The notes under the pieces are model-generated. The model saw only the letters and a program-made list of their open reading frames with translations, searched no databases and was not told the origin of the DNA. Shown in pieces: positions 37,490 through 44,734 of a stretch of 64,000 nucleotides of DNA. Each line of letters begins with the position of its first letter. Positions within the stretch are counted from its first letter, which is position 1. Both the position numbers and the translations under genes were made by a program. This DNA comes from Limnohabitans sp. (GTDB taxonomy: Bacteria > Pseudomonadota > Gammaproteobacteria > Burkholderiales > Burkholderiaceae_C): the NCBI GenBank assembly GCA_009693505.1, contig SHXD01000003.1:1-64000 (forward strand). Reading direction: 5' to 3'.

Positions 37490-38996
37490 GCGCGCTCCAC
37501 AAACCGCTCATCCATTCGCCAATTTGAGCCACCGTAGCATCTTTGCGTTGAATAGAGGGGGAAAGTTGGCCGTTGGCCATGACATACAGGCGGTCAGAAA
37601 TTTCAAACAATTCGTCTAACTCTTCGCTCACCACAAGGACGGCACAGCCCGCATCACGCAAAGCCAACAGCTCACTGCGAATTTGCGCCGCAGCACCTAC
37701 ATCGACGCCCCACGTGGGTTGCGACACGATCAGTACTTTGGGCTTGGCATCGATCTCGCGGCCCACAATAAATTTTTGCAAGTTGCCGCCCGACAAGGAT
37801 TGCGCGGGCGCTTGAGCACCATTGGCTTTGACATTGAATTTTTGAATGATTTTTTGAGCTTGCGCTTGCAGTGCTTGGGTGTCCATCCAGCCAACCGACG
37901 AAATGGCCTCGCTTCGGGTGAGTAGCAGGTTGTGCGCTAGGCTGAGCGAAGGCACAGCGCCTCGTCCCAACCTTTCTTCAGGCACAAAATGCAGGCCCGC
38001 TTGGCGGCGTTCTTGAGGCCCCACTTGACCGACAGCATGACCGTCCAATCGTACCGAGTCGGCTAAAGCACGCGTGTCTTCACCAGACAAGGCATAGAGA
38101 AGTTCACGCTGACCATTACCTGACACACCTGCAATGCCCACGACCTCGCCTGCGCAAACTTGTAAATTGATGTCGACCAAGTTGACGCCAAATTGGTCTT
38201 CTTTGTTCAAGGACAAATGGCGCGCTTCAAACAAGACAGCACCAGGTGTGCAATCTTGGTGCTTCAAGGCTGGCGGTTCTGCGCCAATCATCATGCGACT
38301 GAGCGAAGCGTTGGATTCTTCTCGTGGATCACAAACACCTGTGACTTCGCCAGCGCGAAGCACCGTACAGGCCGAACACAACTCGCGAATTTCATGCAGC
38401 TTGTGGCTGATGTAAAGCAAGCTACAACCTTGGCTCACTAATTTTTTCAAAACAACAAACAACTTGTCAACGGCTTGCGGCGTAAGAACAGATGTTGGCT
38501 CATCCAAAATAAGCAGCTTGGGCTCTGTGAGCAAAGCGCGGATAATTTCAACCCGCTGCATCTCCCCCACACTCAAGGTGTGCACCGGCCTTGAGGGATC
38601 GATGTCAAGTCCATACTCAGCGGCTTTGGCGCTGATGCGCGAAGAAACTTCCGCCAGGCTTAATGAGGGGTCTAAGCCCAACCAAACGTTTTCAGCCACA
38701 CTGAGTGTGTCAAACAAACTGAAGTGCTGAAACACCATGCTGATGCCCAAGGCGCGGGCTTGTTGAGGGTTGCGAATTTGAACGGCTTGGCCGTTGTACT
38801 CAATAGCGCCCTCATCTGGCTTGACAGCGCCATAGATGATTTTCATGAGGGTGGATTTGCCTGCCCCGTTCTCGCCTAAAACCGCATGCGCCTCGCCAGG
38901 CTTGACAGACAAAGAGACCGCGCGATTGGCAACCACACCAGGATAGCGCTTGGTGATGTTCAAAAGTGACAGGCGCAATGGCTCTTTGGACTGCAT
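37482..38996 (-). CDS. ABC transporter ATP-binding protein, double-domain (BMP/nucleoside type)
   Basis: A 504-residue protein with two ATPase domains in tandem. Domain 1: Walker A GENGAGKST, signature LSVGEMQRVEI and Walker [14 protein letters not shown]. Domain 2 has the degenerate Walker A GVSGNGQREL usual for sugar/nucleoside importers, then signature LSGGNLQKFIVGREI and Walker B-like VLIVSQPTWGVD. I start it at the ATG at 38996, after a weak TGAGAA ribosome site; a TTG 21 bp upstream is also open. It is the first gene of the transporter operon, behind a structured-looking 213-bp leader. Confidence 0.94.
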   Translation of the reverse strand: MQSKEPLRLSLLNITKRYPGVVANRAVSLSVKPGEAHAVLGENGAGKSTLMKIIYGAVKPDEGAIEYNGQAVQIRNPQQARALGISMVFQHFSLFDTLSVAENVWLGLDPSLSLAEVSSRISAKAAEYGLDIDPSRPVHTLSVGEMQRVEIIRALLTEPKLLILDEPTSVLTPQAVDKLFVVLKKLVSQGCSLLYISHKLHEIRELCSACTVLRAGEVTGVCDPREESNASLSRMMIGAEPPALKHQDCTPGAVLFEARHLSLNKEDQFGVNLVDINLQVCAGEVVGIAGVSGNGQRELLYALSGEDTRALADSVRLDGHAVGQVGPQERRQAGLHFVPEERLGRGAVPSLSLAHNLLLTRSEAISSVGWMDTQALQAQAQKIIQKFNVKANGAQAPAQSLSGGNLQKFIVGREIDAKPKVLIVSQPTWGVDVGAAAQIRSELLALRDAGCAVLVVSEELDELFEISDRLYVMANGQLSPSIQRKDATVAQIGEWMSGLWSAHA

Positions 38997-39209
38997 GAAT
39001 TTCTCAAAGTTCAACAAATTCTATCGAGCTTTGAGACGCCTCAGCGTCCTCATGAAGCGAATGTCGCTAAATACCCGCCAAAGACAGCAGTTCGCTTGGA
39101 TCTGGTAGTTTTAAAACCCGACCACCGCCGCTGATCAGCTTTCGAACTCGCAAGTGGATTAGGACCCTAGAGCCTTGTGCCGCCCGCCTTGACGCACATC
39201 AAAACAATG
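38997..39209 (-). other. Non-coding gap upstream of the BMP transporter operon, possible structured leader
   Basis: No gene is seen. Read on the minus strand, it holds several short inverted repeats: AGTTCG pairing with CGAACT across about 50 bases, a GACGC/GCGTC hairpin and an AGCGA/TCGCT hairpin shortly before the ATPase start. It should carry the operon promoter. I could not match it to a riboswitch class from memory. Confidence 0.35.
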
Positions 39210-40547
39210 TCACAACACCAAAATGGCGCGAAAGTCATTCACATTGGTATGCGTTGGCCCGGAGAACACCAAATCGTTCAAGGCTTGAAAGTAGCCGTAG
39301 GCGTCATTGCACGCCAGGTGCTCGTCCAAGTTTAAGCCAGCGTGTGCGCCTCTGGCCAAGGTATCTGGCGTGACCAGCGCGCCAGCGTTGTCTTCGATGC
39401 CGTCTATGCCGTCAGTGTCTGCTGCGAGGGACCACACATTTTCTTGACCCTGCAATGCTTGCGCCAAACCCATGCAAAACTCTCCTGCTCTGCCGCCCCG
39501 CCCTTCGCGCTTCTTGGGGTCTGTTTTCGTGGCACGAATGGTGACCGTGGTTTCGCCGCCGCTCAAAATGACACAAGGCTTGAGAAAGGGGCCATGGCCT
39601 TTTGCACTGGCACGCGCGAGTGCAGCATGGACTTTGCCCACTTCACGCGACTCGCCTTCCATTTCATCGCTTAAAACATAGGCTCGGAGTCCTTTGGACT
39701 CGGCCAAGCTAGCAGCGGCCAAGAGAGACTGTTGCGGTGTTGCAATGAGATGCACCGTGCTGCGATGAAACGCTGCATGGCCTGACTTGGGTGACTCCCA
39801 TTTTGAGTTCTGAAGGGCTGTCAGCACATCATTCGAAATGTCAATTTGATAACGCTTCAAAATCTGAAGTGCATCTGCACACGTCGTGACATCGGGCACC
39901 GTGGGACCACTGGCAATGACAGAGGGGTCATCGCCAGGCACATCGCTGATGGCCAAGGTGACCACTTGCGCAGGCGCACAAGCAGCTGCCAAACGCCCGC
40001 CTTTGATACGTGACAGATGTTTTCGAACACAGTTCATTTCACCAATGTTTGCGCCGCTTTTCAGCAAGGCCTGATTGATGCTTTGTTTTTCAGCCAAACT
40101 CAAGCCATCGGCTGGCAAGGTGAGCAAGGCAGAGCCTCCGCCTGAAATGAGGCATAGCACCAAATCGTCCTGCGTCAGCCCTTGGGTCAAAGACAAAATT
40201 TCTTCCGCCGCAGCCAATCCCGCTGCATCGGGCACAGGGTGCGATGCTTCAACAATTTTCAAACGCTCTGGCACGCCTACAGGTCTGGCAGGCGTATGCC
40301 CATAACGCGTCACCACCATGCCAGACAAAGGGGCATCTAATGGCCACAAAGCTTCCACCGCGTGAGCCATGGCTCCGGCGGCCTTACCCGCCCCCAACAC
40401 CAGGGTTCGGCCCTTTGGCGGCTTGGGTAAAAAAGCCGGCGTGTTTTGAAGCGGCAGTGCCCGTTGAACCGCCTGATCAAACAACTGTCTGAGAAAGGCT
40501 CGGGGATTTTGCTGAATATCGCTGTGCAGGTGGGGCGTAGAACTCAT
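39210..40547 (-). CDS. Glycerate 2-kinase, MOFRL family (GckA/TtuD)
   Basis: Phosphorylates D-glycerate to 2-phosphoglycerate, the last step when glyoxylate is assimilated through tartronate semialdehyde. The 445-residue protein starts best at the ATG at 40547 (MSSTPHLHSD); a longer frame to 40709 runs through the divergent promoter region and has no homology. The N-terminal DUF4147 domain has GRTLVLGAGKAAGAMAHAVE and LVLCLISGGGSALLTLPADG; the C-terminal MOFRL domain has GETTVTIRATKTDPKKREGRGGR and SLAADTDGIDG. Its place between the purine transporter and 8-oxoguanine deaminase fits the use of glyoxylate released from ureidoglycolate. Confidence 0.9.
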   Translation of the reverse strand: MSSTPHLHSDIQQNPRAFLRQLFDQAVQRALPLQNTPAFLPKPPKGRTLVLGAGKAAGAMAHAVEALWPLDAPLSGMVVTRYGHTPARPVGVPERLKIVEASHPVPDAAGLAAAEEILSLTQGLTQDDLVLCLISGGGSALLTLPADGLSLAEKQSINQALLKSGANIGEMNCVRKHLSRIKGGRLAAACAPAQVVTLAISDVPGDDPSVIASGPTVPDVTTCADALQILKRYQIDISNDVLTALQNSKWESPKSGHAAFHRSTVHLIATPQQSLLAAASLAESKGLRAYVLSDEMEGESREVGKVHAALARASAKGHGPFLKPCVILSGGETTVTIRATKTDPKKREGRGGRAGEFCMGLAQALQGQENVWSLAADTDGIDGIEDNAGALVTPDTLARGAHAGLNLDEHLACNDAYGYFQALNDLVFSGPTHTNVNDFRAILVL

Positions 40548-40608
40548 GGTGTCACAGTGTAGTGCTTGACTAAGACACACGCAATTTCTTCGTGCAGAAT
40601 GATTCCCT

Positions 40609-42024
40609 ATGACTACATTGCTTATTCGCAACGCGCACACCCTTGCAACGCTGAACGATACAGGCGATGAACTTCGCAACGCCTCAGTCTTTGTCAGAGA
40701 CAACTGCATTGAGGCCGTTGGCCCTGCGGCCCAATTGCCTCAAACAGCCGATCGCGTGATCAATGCCGAACACCACGTGGTCATTCCTGGCATGGTCAAC
40801 ACGCACCATCACATGTCGCAAAGCTTAACGCGCGCCATACCCGCGGTTCAAAACGCCGAACTTTTCAGCTGGCTCCAAGGTCTTTATCCCATCTGGGCTG
40901 GCCTTCAACCCGACATGATTTACGCCAGCACCCAAACCGCCATGGCCGAATTGTTGTTATCGGGTTGCACCACCAGCAGTGACCACTTGTACATCTACCC
41001 CAACGGCGTCAAGTTAGACGATTGCATTGCAGCAGCCAAAGAAATTGGCATGCGATTTGTGGCCACACGCGGCAGCATGAGCGTGGGCCAATCCAAGGGC
41101 GGCCTGCCGCCCGATAGAGCGGTGGAACAAGAAGATGCCATTCTGAAAGACACACAGCGATTGATCGAGCGCTACCACAACGCATCGCATGGCGCCATGA
41201 CACAAGTGGCCGTAGCCCCTTGCTCGCCTTTCAGCGTCAGCCAAGACCTCATGCGTTTGTCGGCAGAGATGGCCAGGCACTATGGCGTGCGCCTGCACAC
41301 CCACTTGGCAGAAAATGACCATGACAATGCCTACAGCTTAGAAAAATTCAACCGCACACCCACGCAATACGCACAAGACCTGGGCTGGTTGGGGCCCGAT
41401 GTGTGGCATGCCCATTGCGTCAAATTGGACGATGAAGGCATCTCTCTTTTTGCGGCCACTCGCACGGGCATTGCACATTGCCCGTGCAGCAACATGCGCT
41501 TGGCCAGTGGCATTGCACCGATTCGAAAAATGATTGAAGCAGGCGTGCCTGTGGGCTTGGGTGTAGACGGCAGCGCCAGCAACGATGCTGCCCACATGGT
41601 GAACGAAGCGCGTCAAGCCATGTTGTTGGCGCGGCTTAGAAAATCACTTGAGCCGCCGCAGGTGAACGCAGAAGGCAAAACCATTTTTGGCTGCGACACA
41701 GCCCCCATGGAAATGACAGCTCGCGACGCCTTGCGTTTGGCCACTCGTGGCGGTGCTGAGGTATTGGGTCGCACAGACATCGGTCAATTGAGTATTGGAT
41801 TTTGCGCCGACATGGCCTTGTTTGATTTGCGCAATTTAAGTTTTGCGGGCGGTGCTGTGCACGATGCCATTGGCAGTCTCATGCTGTGTGCCAGCGCGCC
41901 TGCGGCATACACCGTGGTCAATGGCCGCGTGGTGGTCAGTGAGGGTCAATTGGCCAGCGTTGACCTGGGCAATGTGATTGAACGACACAACAAGTTTGCC
42001 GTTCAACTGGCCTTAGGTCACTGA
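40609..42024 (+). CDS. 8-oxoguanine deaminase (AtzA/TrzN-type amidohydrolase)
   Basis: A 471-residue zinc amidohydrolase of the cytosine deaminase/AtzA-like subgroup. Metal ligands are H66 and H68 in NTHHHMSQSL; later family motifs are HTHLAENDHD, WHAHCVKLDDEGI and GLGVDGSASNDAAHMV. From memory it resembles the Pseudomonas 8-oxoguanine deaminase (PA0142-type), which forms urate directly from 8-oxoguanine, and the neighbouring urate hydroxylase gene on the other strand supports that. Guanine deaminase or S-adenosylhomocysteine deaminase are alternatives within the same fold. It stops 6 bp from the convergent puuD stop. Confidence 0.82.
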   Translation: MTTLLIRNAHTLATLNDTGDELRNASVFVRDNCIEAVGPAAQLPQTADRVINAEHHVVIPGMVNTHHHMSQSLTRAIPAVQNAELFSWLQGLYPIWAGLQPDMIYASTQTAMAELLLSGCTTSSDHLYIYPNGVKLDDCIAAAKEIGMRFVATRGSMSVGQSKGGLPPDRAVEQEDAILKDTQRLIERYHNASHGAMTQVAVAPCSPFSVSQDLMRLSAEMARHYGVRLHTHLAENDHDNAYSLEKFNRTPTQYAQDLGWLGPDVWHAHCVKLDDEGISLFAATRTGIAHCPCSNMRLASGIAPIRKMIEAGVPVGLGVDGSASNDAAHMVNEARQAMLLARLRKSLEPPQVNAEGKTIFGCDTAPMEMTARDALRLATRGGAEVLGRTDIGQLSIGFCADMALFDLRNLSFAGGAVHDAIGSLMLCASAPAAYTVVNGRVVVSEGQLASVDLGNVIERHNKFAVQLALGH

Positions 42025-42030
42025 AAAAAG

Positions 42031-43251
42031 TTAGGGCTCAACTTTGGCGCCAGCCAAATACCAACTGGCCACAAGTTGTCTTTCATCCGGCGTAATGCCT
42101 GTGGCATTGTTCATGGGCATTTGCTGCGTCACGCTCACTTGCTGATAAACGTTTTGAGCATTGAGCTTGATATTCCCAGGCGTATCCAAACGAATATTTT
42201 TCATTTGAACTTGCGCGCCATGGCAACTGAGGCAGTGCTGGTCTATAACTGATTTGACTTGTGCAAAAGTAGCAGCTTGAGACTGCTCATTTTTGGCAAC
42301 ACTCTTTGCTCCCCAAGGCGCCATGGCCACAATGGCAGCCAATATCAAAACCACACCAACGGCTGCAAAAGGCCAAGGGTTGCGAGCGCGGCCTAAATGA
42401 AAGCCATGCCGTTGCACAAAAAACTGGCGAATCAAGGCACCCGCAAACATCATCACAAACAAAATAAGCCAACGCTGTGGATGCGTGTACAAAAAACTGT
42501 AGTGATTGCTTAGCATGGCGAAAATAACAGGCAGCGTGAAATAAGTGTTGTGAACACTGCGTTGCTTTCCGCGCTTACCGTGAATGGCCAGCGCCATCGC
42601 ATCGTACTTTTCGCCAGAAGTCATGGCGGCTACAACTTTGCGCTGGCCAGGAATGATCCAGACAAACACATTGGCACTCATGGCCGTGGCAATCATGGCA
42701 CCCACCAACAAAAAGGCGGCTCTACCGGCAAACAATTGACAGGCCAGCCACGAGGCAAAAGCCACCACACACAACATGAGTGTGGCCACAATCAATTCAC
42801 CATTTTTACGAAAACCAAACAAGCGGCAGATGGCGTCGTACACGAACCAAAAAACCACAAAGAAACTCAGAGCCGCCGTGATGGCTGCAGCTGGCGACCA
42901 ATCCATGAGTGATTTGTCAATGAGGTAGGTGCTGGCATTCCACAAATACAGAACTGTGAACAAGGCAAAGCCGCTTAACCATGAGGAATAACTTTCCCAA
43001 TAAAACCAATGCAATTTGGTATGGATCTTTTGGGGGGCCACCATGTACTTTTGGGGGTTGTAAAAACCACCCCCGTGTATCGCCCACATGGCGCCGTCTA
43101 CCCCTTTTTCTAGCAAGTCAGGGGAGTTGGGTTTTAAAAGGTTGTTGTCTAAGAAGACAAAGTAAAAAGACGAACCAATCCATGCAATCACGGTAATCAC
43201 ATGGACCCACCGCAGTAGCAAATTAACCCAATCTAGCAAATAGGCTTCCAT
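42031..43251 (-). CDS. puuD: Urate hydroxylase PuuD, membrane-bound with C-terminal cytochrome c
   Basis: Oxidises urate to 5-hydroxyisourate, passing electrons to its own cytochrome and so to the respiratory chain rather than to oxygen. The 406-residue protein has an N-terminal integral-membrane domain with about eight helices (WVNLLLRWVHVITVIAWIGSSFYF and so on; many histidines) and a C-terminal class I cytochrome c with CLSCH and the axial methionine region QQMPMNN. It lies 40 bp downstream of xdhC, and that gap contains a copy of the GTATAC operator at 43277-43290, so it probably has its own GntR-controlled promoter. Confidence 0.95.
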   Translation of the reverse strand: MEAYLLDWVNLLLRWVHVITVIAWIGSSFYFVFLDNNLLKPNSPDLLEKGVDGAMWAIHGGGFYNPQKYMVAPQKIHTKLHWFYWESYSSWLSGFALFTVLYLWNASTYLIDKSLMDWSPAAAITAALSFFVVFWFVYDAICRLFGFRKNGELIVATLMLCVVAFASWLACQLFAGRAAFLLVGAMIATAMSANVFVWIIPGQRKVVAAMTSGEKYDAMALAIHGKRGKQRSVHNTYFTLPVIFAMLSNHYSFLYTHPQRWLILFVMMFAGALIRQFFVQRHGFHLGRARNPWPFAAVGVVLILAAIVAMAPWGAKSVAKNEQSQAATFAQVKSVIDQHCLSCHGAQVQMKNIRLDTPGNIKLNAQNVYQQVSVTQQMPMNNATGITPDERQLVASWYLAGAKVEP

Positions 43252-43276
43252 CGATGAGGCTCCGACCTGTTTACCG

Positions 43277-43290
43277 AAGTGTATACAATT
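43277..43290. promoter_or_regulatory. Candidate GntR/FCD operator upstream of puuD
   Basis: AAGTGTATACAATT, a one-base-imperfect copy of the palindrome found at the GntR/uraH divergent promoter. It fills most of the 40-bp xdhC-puuD gap, 26 bases before the puuD ATG, an expected place for a repressor site. Confidence 0.6.
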
Positions 43291-43291
43291 T

Positions 43292-44110
43292 TTAGGCTTG
43301 CAAAAGCTCTGCCGCTACGGCAACGGCAATCACTTCAGGTTCTTTCCCCTCAATGCCCGGAACCCCAATGGGGCATGTCACTTGTTGGCACTCTGCTTCT
43401 GAAAAGCCCCGCTCTGCAAGGCGGCGCTTGAAAGTGGCCCACTTGGTGGCACTGCCAATGAGGCCAATGTAGGGCAGGTCTTTTTGACCTCGCTGGCGTT
43501 GCAAGCAGGCCGCCACCACATCCAAATCCTCTGCATGGCTGAAACTCATAATGAGAACGCGGCTGTTGGGCACCAAATCAGATACGGCAGCATGTACCGG
43601 GTTGGAATGTTCGCATACAACTTGGGGCGCTACGTCGCTTGGAAAAATTTCGTCTCGGCTGTCGATCCATCTCACATGAAATGGCAAGGGTGCCAAGACT
43701 TTGACCAAAGCCTTGCCCACATGACCTCCGCCAAACAAGGCCAAAGGCAGAAATCGTTCGGCGGCTTGCGCAGTCAAAATAGCCTGAAGGCGAGCTTGAT
43801 CAGCCGCTGTGACGAACTCAAACTTCAAGACCAATGCGCCACCACAACATTGACCCAAACTGGGCCCAAGCGCAATTCTTTTTTCAAGGGGCAATGAATG
43901 AGACATTGCAGGCTGAAGCAAGTAGCTCCTGGCCTCTGCAATGGCTTCAAATTCAAGATGCCCGCCACCAATCGTGCCCAAAAACTCATCGGCAAAAACA
44001 GCCATGACAGTGCCTGCACCCCGCGGCACCGAGCCTTGGGCTTGTTGCACCGTAATCCAAATGCCCGGCATCTGCGCCAACTTCAATGTCAATTCTGAAA
44101 ACCAATGCAC
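43292..44110 (-). CDS. xdhC: Xanthine dehydrogenase accessory protein XdhC
   Basis: Binds molybdenum cofactor, helps its sulfuration and inserts it into the XdhB subunit. The 272-residue protein has the XdhC/CoxI motifs TVQQAQGSVPRGAGTVMAVF and GTIGGGHLEFEAIAEAR near the N-terminus, then a Rossmann-like C-terminal domain (LALFGGGHVGKALVKVLAPL, and LPYIGLIGSATKWATFKRRL). It lies downstream of xdhB but is separated from it by the lipoprotein gene on the opposite strand, so it is not in one simple xdhABC transcript. Confidence 0.94.
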   Translation of the reverse strand: MHWFSELTLKLAQMPGIWITVQQAQGSVPRGAGTVMAVFADEFLGTIGGGHLEFEAIAEARSYLLQPAMSHSLPLEKRIALGPSLGQCCGGALVLKFEFVTAADQARLQAILTAQAAERFLPLALFGGGHVGKALVKVLAPLPFHVRWIDSRDEIFPSDVAPQVVCEHSNPVHAAVSDLVPNSRVLIMSFSHAEDLDVVAACLQRQRGQKDLPYIGLIGSATKWATFKRRLAERGFSEAECQQVTCPIGVPGIEGKEPEVIAVAVAAELLQA

Positions 44111-44193
44111 CTGCTTCTACTTTCAATTCAATGCTTCTAAACCAGACTGTACAGTGACAGAATCGCACATGTTGTTTTGAAGGCCATAGACCC

Positions 44194-44730
44194 ATGACTC
44201 ATGCCATCGTCCATTTTCTAAAATCTTCACACTTGGCTTGCACTGCGTGCATTGTTGCTTTGTGGCTGACCGGTTGTAGTACACCGCCTAAGCCGCCACA
44301 AACAATAACACCTGCACCTGCACCCACTCCTGTCAAACCAGCGGCGCCCATTGCGCTTCCATCTGAGCCTGTCAAACCCCAATTGCCCACATCAAGTGCT
44401 CGAACTGCAAAAGAATACAGAGTAGATGCCGCCAAACACCTTTACAAACTCAATGGCGCTCGCATCTTCAAGGGCCGCATGCCGCCCATGCTTTACGCTG
44501 TGGGCGTTTTGGATGTCGAAGTTGACAAGCAAGGCCAAGTGACACGCACCTACTGGGTCAGAGCGCCTGGCCATGCTCCCGAAGTCATGCGAGAAATAGA
44601 GAAAACTGTTCGCCAAGCAGCGCCCTATCCAGTCCCTGCCCACATGGGCAAGGTGGTCTACTCAGACGTTTGGCTTTGGCACAAGAGCGGTCATTTTCAA
44701 CTCGACACCCTGACAGAGGGGCAAGACTGA
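44194..44730 (+). CDS. Lipoprotein with TonB C-terminal-like domain, function unknown
   Basis: A 178-residue predicted lipoprotein: hydrophobic signal with lipobox LTGC (cysteine at about 28), a Pro/Ala/Thr-rich spacer (30-65) and a compact C-terminal domain (about 75-170; PMLYAVGVLDVEVDKQGQVT, EVMREIEKTVRQAAPYPVP) that looks like the TonB C-terminal fold without its transmembrane anchor. Probably periplasmic. It is the only plus-strand gene between xdhB and xdhC. I do not know its function. A ten-base palindrome, ACTGTACAGT, lies at 44146-44155 in the promoter region. Confidence 0.7.
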   Translation: MTHAIVHFLKSSHLACTACIVALWLTGCSTPPKPPQTITPAPAPTPVKPAAPIALPSEPVKPQLPTSSARTAKEYRVDAAKHLYKLNGARIFKGRMPPMLYAVGVLDVEVDKQGQVTRTYWVRAPGHAPEVMREIEKTVRQAAPYPVPAHMGKVVYSDVWLWHKSGHFQLDTLTEGQD

Positions 44731-44734
44731 AGAT

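Noticed and set aside
40548-40709. Long N-terminal extension of glycerate kinase
   Set aside because: Runs through the divergent promoter into the start of the 8-oxoguanine deaminase gene; the homologous start is at 40547.
44146-44155. ACTGTACAGT palindrome before the lipoprotein gene
   Set aside because: Single ten-base copy with a different core (TGTACA) from the GntR operators; no second copy seen, so not reported as an operator.
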